Shown piece by piece: positions 28,601 to 36,524 of a stretch of DNA of 64,000 bases. Position numbers and translations under genes: made by a program. Source of the DNA: CAWFGW01 sp963815495 (GTDB taxonomy: Bacteria > Bacteroidota > Bacteroidia > Cytophagales > JAAEPT01); the NCBI GenBank assembly GCA_963815495.1, contig CAWFGW010000028.1:124001-188000 (forward strand), written 5' to 3'. Below the pieces are notes generated by a model. The model saw nothing but the letters and a program-made list of their open reading frames with translations, was not told where the DNA came from and made no database searches. Positions within the stretch are counted from its first letter, which is position 1, and every line of letters starts with the position of its first letter.

Positions 28601-30249
28601 TCAGATAGATTAATCTTATCGAGATTAGCTCGTTTTAAGTGAGACTTTAAATCAAGAACTTTTTCTTCATTTCTTAAATCCATTGTTCCGTCAGAGACTA
28701 ATATCAAGTTAGAATCCAAAATGGTGATGTGACCCGAGAAAAATTCATTTTCTAAGTGAGCATCGGTTACAATATTTTTGTAATCATATTTATTAATATA
28801 AACATGGTTGATTTTGGCATTCAAATCGACTTTAGCTTTATCAATAGAAAAACCTGTACCTTCTATTTTTCCTTCTAAGCCTATTTTTCCTACACGTTTG
28901 TCTTCAATAAATTCCCCCAGATGAAAATCAGCTGTTCTAAGTACTCCTTTATAATAAGAATAGTCCTCATTTTGTTTGATTTCAAAACGAATATCCGAAT
29001 AGAAGCTTCCGAGTTTCGTGTCAAAATCACCATGGGCAGCGAAATCTTTAGGGAAACCAGCAAAATCAGCATCAAAATGAATGGTTCCAAATTTTCTTGC
29101 TTCACGAATGTATTTTTCTTTTCGAAGGTAGGGCGCTAAATCTTTTGCAGTAACCGTACTGTTAGTTAAATCAACTTTAATAAACGTTTCGTTAATATTC
29201 GGTAAGCCATCTAATTTGATTTCACCCTTTAAAACACTGGTGTTTCCAAACCATATTTTTGCATTTTTTGTGCTAAAGTCATTTACTTTACCTGTGTAGT
29301 CACCATATAGCGTCCATCGATCTTTTAACACATCTACTGGTGGTGCAAATGTTGCTAAGTCCTTCGTATAAATCACTGTACTGTCAAGTGAAAGTTGGAC
29401 GTTGACACTATCTACAAAATAATTTAACGATAGCGGATTGTCATATCTGAAAATGATGTCGTTACTGATGTAGCTGTCTTCCGCATAAGCCTTGACATCT
29501 TCAAACTCCAATGATTGCTTGGTATACCTAAAAAAACCATCAATGCTTTTGATGTTAAAGTTCGTGCGTTGTTCAATACCCTTTAGTCCTCGGACTTCTA
29601 GCTGGACGGTGTCTCGGTACAAATAAAAATCAGAGCATTGCGCATAAATGCTGTCCACTGAAAAGTAGTTGTGATCAAACATTTGTTGTGTCATGCGTTC
29701 TTTTCGGTAATCCGAATAGCTGAAATAGCCATTATGGACTCCAGCTGATAGAATCTGAAAAGGCATGAATTTGGGTTTTTTATTGGGGTGTTTTTTAAAA
29801 CTTTCGCGAACTGTTTTAATAAAATCATTGATATTTAAAGTGTTGGATTTTACATCCCAATTAAGACTCACCACGGGATTATATAACTCAACATGCTCAA
29901 TAGTGATAATATCAGGTGAAATCAATGACTTTAAGTCGAAGTTGATTGCTATTTTTTCTGAGCCAATAAAGCTTTCTTTGAGGCTATCATTTATAAGCAC
30001 TTCTTCAAGAATTACGGTGTCGAACCAGCTAATATTTACGCCACCTATTTCTATGGGGTAGTTAATTCGCTCTGACACATACTCTGATACTTTTTGGACT
30101 ACATACGTTTGTACAGCGGGGATTTGTAATGAACCAATAATTGAGAATAGAAGAACAAAAACAAAAGCAAACACAAAAAAGACCGCTTTGAATAAGCGAT
30201 TTTTAATAACTTGCAGTCTGTTTTTGTCTTTATTCAGATCAGAATTCAA
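25618..30249 (-). CDS. TamB-like translocation and assembly protein, TTG start
   Basis: A 1543-residue protein with one N-terminal membrane segment (VFFVFAFVFVLLFSIIG, about 25-41) followed by a very long chain of beta-repeats in the periplasm, the AsmA/TamB pattern. The TamB C-terminal domain is at about 1080-1490, with IEYLLTDNGKLKMKAYNRTN and the LFSNQFSYWVGQFDENLEVDIDLSG stretch. The last 40 residues are Glu-rich. Such proteins bridge inner and outer membranes and help lipid transport or outer-membrane protein assembly. The start is TTG at 30249: no ATG lies between the upstream stop and the membrane segment. The codon abuts the tsaD ATG on the other strand with no base between. TamA is not nearby. 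Confidence 0.88.
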   Translation of the reverse strand: MNSDLNKDKNRLQVIKNRLFKAVFFVFAFVFVLLFSIIGSLQIPAVQTYVVQKVSEYVSERINYPIEIGGVNISWFDTVILEEVLINDSLKESFIGSEKIAINFDLKSLISPDIITIEHVELYNPVVSLNWDVKSNTLNINDFIKTVRESFKKHPNKKPKFMPFQILSAGVHNGYFSYSDYRKERMTQQMFDHNYFSVDSIYAQCSDFYLYRDTVQLEVRGLKGIEQRTNFNIKSIDGFFRYTKQSLEFEDVKAYAEDSYISNDIIFRYDNPLSLNYFVDSVNVQLSLDSTVIYTKDLATFAPPVDVLKDRWTLYGDYTGKVNDFSTKNAKIWFGNTSVLKGEIKLDGLPNINETFIKVDLTNSTVTAKDLAPYLRKEKYIREARKFGTIHFDADFAGFPKDFAAHGDFDTKLGSFYSDIRFEIKQNEDYSYYKGVLRTADFHLGEFIEDKRVGKIGLEGKIEGTGFSIDKAKVDLNAKINHVYINKYDYKNIVTDAHLENEFFSGHITILDSNLILVSDGTMDLRNEEKVLDLKSHLKRANLDKINLSDTPFSISSVLDLNLNGNDLDDVQGTADLKNTVIDKEEIHINFDDFYFKSILEENKRTFSINSSLVEFNAVGDFKFKEIYKDFDNLIKEYTLLFKNDSIATKRHYAKKEGTTSNYHLTFNALLKDVDPLIHILNKDIDIAKDTEVKGTVSQGQTTIVNISSEIDYFRYRNLGFHSNVVELNSAKSVDSTDALMMCYFTCQKQDIDKEPNARDLLFEGIWYKDTIDFTAKIYQYSKSNYADLRGNITFHKDKIKASLQDSKLKLIEKLWTIDDRNLIIATKDIIRFNKVTLSNSEQKVTVNGAIGKNATTTLSVQQFDLLNLEPIINMKLNGIFNGEAKITGIWENKPSVNTTMSVSGFKVKNESVGDIKGKASWVHDNQQLDLDVFVEKNGYQIAQLTGDYKPNRATSPLKLKANFSNTDIGFLEPLLYGNVTNLKGQANGDMKITGTLNHPKFNGTPTISNGEFTIDYFKTRYRFSEPIHFKGDSIYLVNAILTDTLWKTKGTVNGGITHTFFKDFKADLSLNLNNTFVLNTTEQDNSLYYGKAFGTGKIDIYGSFNDLYVTSSEVRSENGTKIYIPLDETENITQKDYIRFVSKKEKLKLSNNKDKEKDKKNVSGITVEVNFDITNDADFEIIFDKKAGDIVRANGKGTVLLKMDTRGEFDVYGTYEIQKGTYNFTLVNLINKAFKIQPNSTITWNGDPYDGQLNIRAAYRQNASILPLLKGVTNNDSTFVQRNPDVKRRIPVTVFLNLKGKLLAPEIGFDIKITDYPNYVEVEQAIQDLQSRIKYNEQLLNNQVFSLMVLKQLSPLDQLQVDLGSSSANSVSELFSNQFSYWVGQFDENLEVDIDLSGFDQEDNNTFRLRLSYSILDGKIRVTRDGNFTNLENQSQLANVFGEWTIEYLLTDNGKLKMKAYNRTNQNTVSTALSNSTSTLYGLSLTYTENFDNLSEIFRKNPNKIEGTKEEEIQLKKSEEESEDTEEESEDTSDEENVTNEK

Positions 30250-31251
30250 ATGAGTATTATTTTAGCCATAGAATCATCATGTGACGAAACTAGTGCTGCT
30301 ATTATTAGTAATGGCAAAGTACTATCCAACGTAGTTGCTACACAAAAAGTGCACGAACAATATGGGGGAGTAGTACCAGAGCTTGCTTCACGAGCGCATC
30401 AGCAAAATATTATTCCAGTAGTGCATCAAGCGCTCACGCAAGCAAATATACAGAAAACAGACCTAAATGCGGTAGCTTTTACACGTGGTCCTGGATTATT
30501 AGGTGCGTTATTAGTCGGTACCTCTTTTGCTAAGTCGTTTGCGATGGGGTTGGATATCCCGCTTATCGAAGTAAATCACATGCAAGCGCACATTTTAGCT
30601 CATTTTATTGAAGAACCACGACCTAATTTTCCCTTTTTATGTTTGACTGTCAGTGGGGGGCATACCCAACTTGTGATTGTGAAAAATTACTTGGAAATGG
30701 AAGTGATTGGTCAAACCAAAGACGATGCTGTTGGTGAGGCATTTGACAAAACAGCTAAAATTATCGGACTGCCTTACCCTGGTGGTCCTTTAATAGATAA
30801 ACACGCCTCTAACGGTAACGCACAAGCCTATGAATTTCCAATAGTCACTTCCGATGCGTATAATTATTCTTTTAGTGGAATTAAAACATCTATCTTATAT
30901 TTCTTAAGAGACAATCTAAAAAAGAATCCTAATTTCATCGAAGAGAACATTGATGACATTTGTGCAAGTGTACAATATGCATTAGTCGAAATATTAATGG
31001 TGAAACTTAAAAAAGCTGCTTTTGATTTAGGAATTAGTCAAGTAGCCATTGCAGGAGGTGTTGCAGCTAATTCAGGTTTAAGAAAAAGATTAGTTGAATT
31101 GAGTGAGAAGCACCACTGGAAGGTATTTATTCCTAAGTTTGAGTATTGTACCGATAATGCAGCGATGATTGCTATGGCTGCACATTATAAATATGAAGCA
31201 AAAGATTTTGTGGGGTATGATGTTTCACCAGATCCGCGAATGAAAATTTAA
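30250..31251 (+). CDS. tsaD: tRNA threonylcarbamoyladenosine transferase TsaD
   Basis: A 333-residue TsaD (Kae1/Gcp family). It transfers threonylcarbamoyl from threonylcarbamoyl-AMP to A37 of ANN-decoding tRNAs, working with TsaB, TsaE and TsaC. ATG 30250 (MSIILAIESSCDETSAAII) is the family start; the frame runs on to a TTG at 30211 inside tamB. Metal-binding His residues lie in VNHMQAHILAHF. TVSGGHTQLV, GEAFDKTAKIIGLPYPGGP and IAGGVAANSGLR are the ASKHA nucleotide-binding segments. smpB follows after 2 bases. Any promoter must lie inside tamB coding sequence. Confidence 0.97.
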   Translation: MSIILAIESSCDETSAAIISNGKVLSNVVATQKVHEQYGGVVPELASRAHQQNIIPVVHQALTQANIQKTDLNAVAFTRGPGLLGALLVGTSFAKSFAMGLDIPLIEVNHMQAHILAHFIEEPRPNFPFLCLTVSGGHTQLVIVKNYLEMEVIGQTKDDAVGEAFDKTAKIIGLPYPGGPLIDKHASNGNAQAYEFPIVTSDAYNYSFSGIKTSILYFLRDNLKKNPNFIEENIDDICASVQYALVEILMVKLKKAAFDLGISQVAIAGGVAANSGLRKRLVELSEKHHWKVFIPKFEYCTDNAAMIAMAAHYKYEAKDFVGYDVSPDPRMKI

Positions 31252-31253
31252 TT

Positions 31254-31718
31254 ATGGCCAAAAAACCTGAAATACAGAAAAATATAAATATTAAGAATAA
31301 AAAGGCTTCTTTTGAATATGAGTTTTTAGAAACGCACATCGCGGGAATAGTTTTGTCAGGTACAGAAATTAAATCGATAAGACTGGGCAAAGTGAGTTTG
31401 ACTGAAGCCTACTGCTTCATTAACAAAGGAGAGCTCTGGGTAAAAAGTATGCAGATCTCCGTCTATGAATTGGGCACACATTATAACCATTCACCCTTAC
31501 GTGATAGAAAGCTGTTAATGCAAAAACGCGAAATTGTAAAACTCGAAAATAAATTGAAAGACCAGGGCTTAACCATTATTCCTTTTCGACTTTTTATTAA
31601 TGATAGAGGGTTTGCTAAAGTTGAAATAGCATTAGCAAAAGGTAAAAAATTACACGATAAACGTGACTCGATTAAAGAACGAGATACTAAGAAAGATTTA
31701 GCAAGACAAGGGTTATGA
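31254..31718 (+). CDS. smpB: SsrA-binding protein SmpB
   Basis: A 154-residue SmpB, the tmRNA partner that lets stalled ribosomes be rescued by trans-translation. The core has the conserved FLETHIAGIVLSGTEIKSIR and GTHYNHSPLRDRKLLMQKREI segments. The C-terminal tail KGKKLHDKRDSIKERDTKKDLAR is the helix that enters the mRNA channel. It starts 2 bases after tsaD and overlaps the next gene by 4 bases, so it is mid-operon. The tmRNA gene ssrA is not seen in the window. Confidence 0.97.
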   Translation: MAKKPEIQKNINIKNKKASFEYEFLETHIAGIVLSGTEIKSIRLGKVSLTEAYCFINKGELWVKSMQISVYELGTHYNHSPLRDRKLLMQKREIVKLENKLKDQGLTIIPFRLFINDRGFAKVEIALAKGKKLHDKRDSIKERDTKKDLARQGL

Positions 31719-32491
31719 GCGAGTTAAAACATGCAATATGTCATTTAAGTGTAGCACCAGTACGTAAAAGTCCAAGTGACAGTGCGGAGATGGTTACTCA
31801 ATTAATATTTGGTGATTTGTGTAACATTATTGGTGCCACAGAAGATGGCAAATGGTTAAATATTCGAATGGAATTCGATGCCTATGAAGGTTGGGTTGAC
31901 CCGAAACAAATCAAACGAATTGAAGAAGTAGTTTATCTTCGTTATTTGACAGAAGAACCTAATTATTTATTAGAAGGACCTGTGAGAGTGGCCTTTCATA
32001 ATTATTTCGGACATCTTTCTTTAGGTAGTTATTTACCGCGTTTTGAAAAAGGAAACTTCGAGGTCAGGCAAAAAAGTATTCCTATTGTTGCAGAAGTAGG
32101 TCAAGCTAAAAAAGAAGATGTAGTTGCTATTGCCGATATGTTTTTAGGCGTTCCTTACCTTTGGGGAGGAAAATCACAGTTTGGAATTGATTGTTCCGGA
32201 CTCGTTCAGCAGGTGTTTAAAGTTTGTGGTAAAGCGTTGCCAAGAGATGCGTATCAACAAGCTGAATGTGGTGATGAGGTTACTTTTGAACAACTTAAAC
32301 CAGGAGATTTAGCTTTTTTTAAAAATGAGGAAGGTAAAGTTCATCATGTAGGCATAGTAATGGACTTTAATAACATTATTCATGCACATGGTAAAGTTCG
32401 GATCGATTTGTTGGATGAGAAAGGTGTTTTCAATACCAATAAAAAGTATTATAGTCATCAATTTGCCTTTGCAAAGCGCATTTTTAGTTGA
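31715..32491 (+). CDS. NlpC/P60 (C40) cell-wall peptidase with SH3-like domains
   Basis: A 258-residue enzyme. The first ~120 residues are SH3-like (SVAPVRKSPSDSAEMVTQLIFGD, NIRMEFDAYEGWVDPKQI). The C-terminal NlpC/P60 domain has the catalytic Cys in FGIDCSGLVQQVFK and the His in HHVGIVMDFNNIIHAHG. It should cleave peptide bonds in peptidoglycan stems, probably gamma-D-Glu-diamino acid. No signal peptide is evident at the N-terminus (MSELKHAICHLSVAPVR). Related proteins lacking a leader act on imported muropeptides, so a cytoplasmic recycling role is plausible. ATG overlaps the smpB stop (ATGA). Confidence 0.9.
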   Translation: MSELKHAICHLSVAPVRKSPSDSAEMVTQLIFGDLCNIIGATEDGKWLNIRMEFDAYEGWVDPKQIKRIEEVVYLRYLTEEPNYLLEGPVRVAFHNYFGHLSLGSYLPRFEKGNFEVRQKSIPIVAEVGQAKKEDVVAIADMFLGVPYLWGGKSQFGIDCSGLVQQVFKVCGKALPRDAYQQAECGDEVTFEQLKPGDLAFFKNEEGKVHHVGIVMDFNNIIHAHGKVRIDLLDEKGVFNTNKKYYSHQFAFAKRIFS

Positions 32492-32520
32492 TTATTAGGG
32501 GATAATAAAATTATAAGTAG

Positions 32521-32528
32521 TACCTTTG
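32521..32528 (+). promoter_or_regulatory. -7 box of the rpsA promoter
   Basis: TACCTTTG matches TAnnTTTG exactly, 95 bp before the rpsA ATG. No TTG lies at the proper distance; the best -33 position reads TTA at 32495-32497. The call rests on the -7 box and the clean gap. Confidence 0.5.
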
Positions 32529-32623
32529 CTGCCCGTTCAAGGTGAACGAGCCAACTTGTTGGTAATGTATTACTTATTTTAAACCCCTAATACCGGGAAG
32601 GGAAAATCCCGAGTGCATTTTAA
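32529..32623 (+). promoter_or_regulatory. Structured 5' leader of rpsA
   Basis: Three short hairpins are visible: CGTTC/GAACG (32534-32548, loop AAGGT), CCAA/TTGG (32551-32562) and CGGGA/TCCCG (32594-32611). CCCCTAATA at 32584-32592 is also the exact complement of TATTAGGGG at 32493-32501, upstream of the promoter box. Ribosomal protein S1 mRNAs are often autoregulated, so a translational control element is possible. Not matched to a known motif. Confidence 0.4.
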
Positions 32624-34456
32624 ATGTCAAAAAAATATTCAGACATCCAGCCTTTAGAGGACTTTAACTGGGATGCAGTAGACACAAAAGGTTTTGGTGT
32701 AGACTATTCTAAGGACGAAAAAGAGCAAATGGAAGCAGAGCTTACCGCTACGCTTAATGACGTATCTGAGAAAGAACTTATCAAAGGAACAATTGTAGGT
32801 GTAACTAGCCGTGATGTAATTTTGAACATTGGTTTTAAATCTGATGGTTTAGTTCCTTTATCAGAATTCAGAGATTATGATGGTGAATTAAAAGTTGGTT
32901 CAGAGGTAGAAGTTTACCTTGAAGATCAAGAAGATGAGCACGGTCAACTAATCTTATCAAGAAGAAAAGCAAAAATCTTTAAAGCCTGGGATGAAATCCA
33001 AGGAGCACATGACAACGATACTATTATCGAAGGTTATGTGAAAAGAAGAACTAAAGGTGGTCTTATTGTAGACGTATTTGGTATCGAAGCTTTTTTACCA
33101 GGTTCACAAATTGATGTGAAGCCAATTAGAGACTTTGATGTTTTCGTTGGTAAGAAAATGGAAGTGAAAGTGGTGAAAATCAACTACACTAATGACAACG
33201 TAGTAGTATCTCACAAAGTATTGATTGAAAAAGATCTTGAAGCTCAAAAAGCTGAAATCTTAAATAACCTTGAAAAAGGACAAGTACTCGAAGGTGTAAT
33301 CAAAAACATGACCAACTTCGGTGTATTCATCGACTTGGGTGGTGTTGACGGTTTACTTCACATTACAGATATTTCTTGGGGTAGAATTAACCACCCAGAA
33401 GAAGTATTAAACTTAGACGAAAAAGTAAACATCGTTGTTCTTGACTTTGATGATGACAAGAAGCGTATTTCTTTAGGTATGAAGCAATTAACTGCTCACC
33501 CTTGGGATTCGTTAACTTCAGGAATCGAAGTAGGATCAAAAGTAAAAGGTAAAATTGTAAACGTAGCTGACTACGGTGCATTCCTTGAGCTTCAACCAGG
33601 TGTTGAAGGTTTGATTCACGTTTCTGAAATGTCATGGTCTCAGCACTTAAGAAATCCACAAGACTTCTTAAGCGTAGGGGACGAATTGGATGCCGTTGTA
33701 TTGACTATCGACAAAGACGAAAGAAAAATGTCTTTAGGTATCAAACAATTAACTGAAGATCCTTGGACTAAACAAGATCTATTAACGAAATACGAAGTAG
33801 GTACTAAGCATAAAGGTATCGTTAGAAACTTAACTAACTTTGGATTGTTCTTAGAGTTAGAAGAAGGAATTGACGGTTTAGTACACGTTTCTGATTTATC
33901 TTGGACTAAGAAAATCAAGCACCCATCAGAATTTATTAAAGTAGGTGAGGAGTTAGAAGTACAAGTGTTAGAATTAGATGTTGACAACAAGAAGTTAGCA
34001 TTGGGTCACAAACAATTGGAAGAAAACCCTTGGGATACTTTCGAAACAGTATTTGAGATCGGTTCAGACCACAAAGCAACTATCATTTCTAAAAATGATA
34101 AAGGTGCAGTAGTTGAGCTTCAATACGGTATAGAAGGATTTGTTCCAGTAAAAAATACTGAGAAGGAAGACGGTTCAAAATTAGAAGTAGGAGATACTGC
34201 TGATTTTAAAGTAATCGAATTCTCTAAAGGGGATAAGCGTATTGTTCTTTCTCACTCTGCAACCTATAAAGAAGAAGAGATTCCAGTAAAGAAGGCTTCG
34301 GCAAAGAAAGCTCCAGCAGCTGCTAAAGCCAACAAAGATGCAGAAAAGTCTACGTTAGGTGACTTAGAAGCATTGTCTGCATTGAAAGATCAGATGGAAG
34401 GAGATACAAAAAAGAAAGCTCCAAAGGCAAAAAAAGCTGACGATTCAGCGAAATAA
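32624..34456 (+). CDS. rpsA: 30S ribosomal protein S1
   Basis: A 610-residue S1 with a run of S1/OB-fold RNA-binding domains, including EKGQVLEGVIKNMTNFGVFIDLGGVDGLLHITDISW, KVKGKIVNVADYGAFLELQPGVEGLIHVSEMSW and HKGIVRNLTNFGLFLELEEGIDGLVHVSDLSW. The domain spacing gives about six repeats between residues 50 and 550. The C-terminal 60 residues are Lys/Ala-rich (KKASAKKAPAAAKANK). S1 binds mRNA and helps it onto the 30S subunit, which matters in Bacteroidota where Shine-Dalgarno use is weak. It sits alone between its own promoter and a very strong terminator. Codon use looks biased, as expected for high expression. Confidence 0.96.
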   Translation: MSKKYSDIQPLEDFNWDAVDTKGFGVDYSKDEKEQMEAELTATLNDVSEKELIKGTIVGVTSRDVILNIGFKSDGLVPLSEFRDYDGELKVGSEVEVYLEDQEDEHGQLILSRRKAKIFKAWDEIQGAHDNDTIIEGYVKRRTKGGLIVDVFGIEAFLPGSQIDVKPIRDFDVFVGKKMEVKVVKINYTNDNVVVSHKVLIEKDLEAQKAEILNNLEKGQVLEGVIKNMTNFGVFIDLGGVDGLLHITDISWGRINHPEEVLNLDEKVNIVVLDFDDDKKRISLGMKQLTAHPWDSLTSGIEVGSKVKGKIVNVADYGAFLELQPGVEGLIHVSEMSWSQHLRNPQDFLSVGDELDAVVLTIDKDERKMSLGIKQLTEDPWTKQDLLTKYEVGTKHKGIVRNLTNFGLFLELEEGIDGLVHVSDLSWTKKIKHPSEFIKVGEELEVQVLELDVDNKKLALGHKQLEENPWDTFETVFEIGSDHKATIISKNDKGAVVELQYGIEGFVPVKNTEKEDGSKLEVGDTADFKVIEFSKGDKRIVLSHSATYKEEEIPVKKASAKKAPAAAKANKDAEKSTLGDLEALSALKDQMEGDTKKKAPKAKKADDSAK

Positions 34457-34494
34457 TTTCCTTGAGCAGTACATTAAGGTTCTGATATAATTCT

Positions 34495-34530
34495 AAAAAC
34501 CCCGATAATCTTTGATTATCGGGGTTTTTT
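34495..34530. terminator. Strong terminator after rpsA
   Basis: A 16 bp stem (34495-34510 with 34514-34529) built on CCCCGATAATC with a TTT loop, followed by T residues and preceded by A residues. It can work in both directions and lies between convergent genes. Confidence 0.93.
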
Positions 34531-34723
34531 ATTAAAGTTTAAAACTGTATTTTTTAATGTTAATAGCAGCGAAATTTGTTCGGTTAAAGCCAGATTTAAT
34601 TTAAATGGATGTTAGAGCAGACAAAGTATGAAGCTAAAACCACATTAGCTGTTTAAAATAGTACAAATTAAATATCGAAATTCTTGATTTAACATAGAAT
34701 TAGTATAGAGTGTTAGCAGAACC

Positions 34724-35332
34724 TTATTTATAATCTATTTTTACTCGAATGTTATAAGACCCAATTTTCATGTTCCCAGGTAAGTATTTTAATTTTTTCG
34801 AAAACTTTAATAGAACAAGAATATCGTTCCCGTCATTATTCCATCTGAGTCTATAAAAATAACCTGAGGCATCGCTATTTTCTTCAATAGAGGTAGGGGC
34901 ACCGTATTTACGAATTAATTCTGATTTTATCGTTTCGTATTTTGCTAAGTACTCTTTTTTTCGTTTTTTTTCTATTTCAAACTTATCACCATCTGTTTTC
35001 AAATTGTCAACATAATCCATGATGTTCCAATCATAACTAGATGCTAAAAGAGTAGAGTCGTTTTCAGAATAATAATACTTTACATGAAGCTTTGGATAGA
35101 AGGAATCGTTCATTCTGATAAATGATAGTGGGTAATAATCATGTTTTTCTTTTGCTGTTGGGAAATAGTCTTGAGTTACTTGTGTTTTGAGATATCCAAG
35201 TTTTTTGGATCCAAGTGAATCTTCAATTTCTCGAATATTATTTAAGTCATTGCGCTCGTATAAAAAACTATGCTGGGCAAATGAGGAACAAGCTAGAGTG
35301 AAAAGTGAAGTAATTAGAAATATTGATTTCAT
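34724..35332 (-). CDS. Exported protein of unknown function
   Basis: A 202-residue protein with a signal peptide (MKSIFLITSLFTLACSSFAQ), cleaved near FAQ-HSF. TLACSS has a Cys but not in a clean lipobox. The mature part is charged and mixed alpha/beta (LKTQVTQDYFPTAKEKHDYYPLSFIRMNDSF, YETIKSELIRKYGAPTS, YRLRWNNDGNDILVLLKF), a pattern seen in small periplasmic proteins where a KYGAPTS-type strand is followed by two beta-strands. I do not recognise the family. It is the last gene of the 34.7-38.1 kb accessory strip. Its upstream region is repeat copy A. Confidence 0.75.
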   Translation of the reverse strand: MKSIFLITSLFTLACSSFAQHSFLYERNDLNNIREIEDSLGSKKLGYLKTQVTQDYFPTAKEKHDYYPLSFIRMNDSFYPKLHVKYYYSENDSTLLASSYDWNIMDYVDNLKTDGDKFEIEKKRKKEYLAKYETIKSELIRKYGAPTSIEENSDASGYFYRLRWNNDGNDILVLLKFSKKLKYLPGNMKIGSYNIRVKIDYK

Positions 35333-35360
35333 TTATTTTAATTTTTTGGCCATCAGTTAA

Positions 35361-35633
35361 ATATAAGCCATAGCCCATATATCTTTTTTATATTCTATAA
35401 TTACGAATAACCACAAAATCTTTGTCAAATACTAGGTGAGGTGTTTTTTGGAGTAACTAGGGGGAGCCTAACAATGAAAATGGCAATATAGTATACTGTT
35501 TATATCCTTTTCACATCCGCAAATTGTCACATGAAACGCAAAAATTGTAAAAAGCTAAACTTGAATGTAAACTAAAGATCAATCATATTTATTTAAAACT
35601 AAAAAAACCTCGAAGATCGTCTCTGAGGTTTTT
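35361..35633. repeat. Dispersed repeat, copy A
   Basis: The segment 35361 to about 35500 aligns base by base with 37837 to about 37975 at roughly four in five positions by eye. Shared exact blocks include ACGAATAACCACAAAATCTTT, trimmed here to its first 20 bases ACGAATAACCACAAAATCTT, and GAGTAACTAG. Both copies are followed by a terminator hairpin built on AAAAACCTCGAAGAT. Copy A has about 60 extra bases between the two parts. Each copy lies just upstream of a minus-strand gene for a small exported protein. Confidence 0.8.
35603..35633 (-). terminator. Terminator inside repeat copy A
   Basis: AAAAACCTC (35603-35611) pairs with GAGGTTTTT (35625-35633). On the minus strand it ends in seven T residues. 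It would stop transcripts from the lipoprotein gene at 35850-36485. Confidence 0.8.
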
Positions 35634-35831
35634 GATTTAAACGAATCTCGCCTTTGATGGTATTGTCACTACCAAACGAGCAACTGCCAACAAGCTTATT
35701 ACACACAAGGACCGCTCCGCTTAACCTTGCGCTATGAGGTTGAAAAGCACTTCACTTTCAGCTTGTCAATGGCTTTTATTAAAAGAGTTGACCTTTATAT
35801 ATCACTGAAACCGCTATTTCTTATACATGCT
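35634..35831. other. Gene-free stretch in the accessory strip
   Basis: About 200 bp between the copy A terminator and the GTTATGGCAC arm. No coding frame, RNA gene or repeat of other window sequence was recognised. Together with repeat A it makes up the 517 bp gap 35333-35849. Confidence 0.5.
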
Positions 35832-36524
35832 GTTATGGCACGTAATTTTTTACTTTTTAAATTTCGAGTTCCTGAAAACTTTTAATAGCTCATCTCTGTC
35901 CTTGTCATTGTTGTAATTTATATTGACGCCAAAGTCAAATCCATTAATTAGTCTGCTGTACATAATTTGTTGCAAGATGATTTCTCCTTTAGGACTATAA
36001 ATCGTAAAACTGTAAGTCTGAAAATCTAATCCGTCTATCGTTTCTATCTTGGTCTCAGTTGAATCAACTTTTATTCCTTGGTTTTCATAAGTCGAATAAA
36101 TTATATCTTTTAAAGCGACATTATTCTCTTCCCATTCTCCTTCATATTCAACTTCAAAAGGTTCTGATGTTGATTGGAAAATATTGAATTGATTCTTTTG
36201 AAATGAAATTAAGTTTTTCAGTCCGCTATAGTCTACTTCTCCGTCAATAGTCTCTTCTATTGCTTTAAGCCCCTTTTCATTTGTTTCTTTAGTTTTTTCT
36301 TGATCTATTACAGTCCAACCCTTTGGTATTTCTACAGTCCAACCAATTTCTTGGCTTTTATAAATATTCCCTTCTACTTTTCCTTCGTCAATATTTTTAT
36401 TAGGGTCAACTTGCCCACAAGATGTCAATGAAATTGCAATTCCTGTGATAATAGTAAATAGTATTTTTTTCATTCGTTTCTTCATTGCTTTATTATTAAT
36501 TGTCGTCTTTTTATGTGCCATAAC
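35832..36524. repeat. 10 bp inverted repeats bracketing a lipoprotein gene
   Basis: GTTATGGCAC at 35832-35841 and its exact complement GTGCCATAAC at 36515-36524 enclose the gene at 35850-36485, 693 bp end to end. The outer copy runs directly into the palindromic element at 36521-36713. The layout resembles a mobile cassette, but no recombinase is present. Confidence 0.55.
35850..36485 (-). CDS. Small lipoprotein of unknown function
   Basis: About 211 residues from the ATG at 36485 (an ATG at 36473, MKKILFTIITGIAISLTSCG, is equally good). The frame also has an ATG at 36521, but it lies inside the GTGCCATAAC inverted repeat and would put 16 polar residues before the signal. The lipobox is SLTSC-G, so the mature protein begins with a lipidated Cys. 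The mature part has the pattern GWTVEIPKGWTVIDQEK ... GLDFQTYSFTIYSPKGEIILQQIMYSRLINGFDFGVNINY, resembling PsbP/DUF1795-like periplasmic proteins, though I am not certain of the family. Flanked on both sides by inverted repeats. Confidence 0.75.
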   Translation of the reverse strand: MKKRMKKILFTIITGIAISLTSCGQVDPNKNIDEGKVEGNIYKSQEIGWTVEIPKGWTVIDQEKTKETNEKGLKAIEETIDGEVDYSGLKNLISFQKNQFNIFQSTSEPFEVEYEGEWEENNVALKDIIYSTYENQGIKVDSTETKIETIDGLDFQTYSFTIYSPKGEIILQQIMYSRLINGFDFGVNINYNNDKDRDELLKVFRNSKFKK

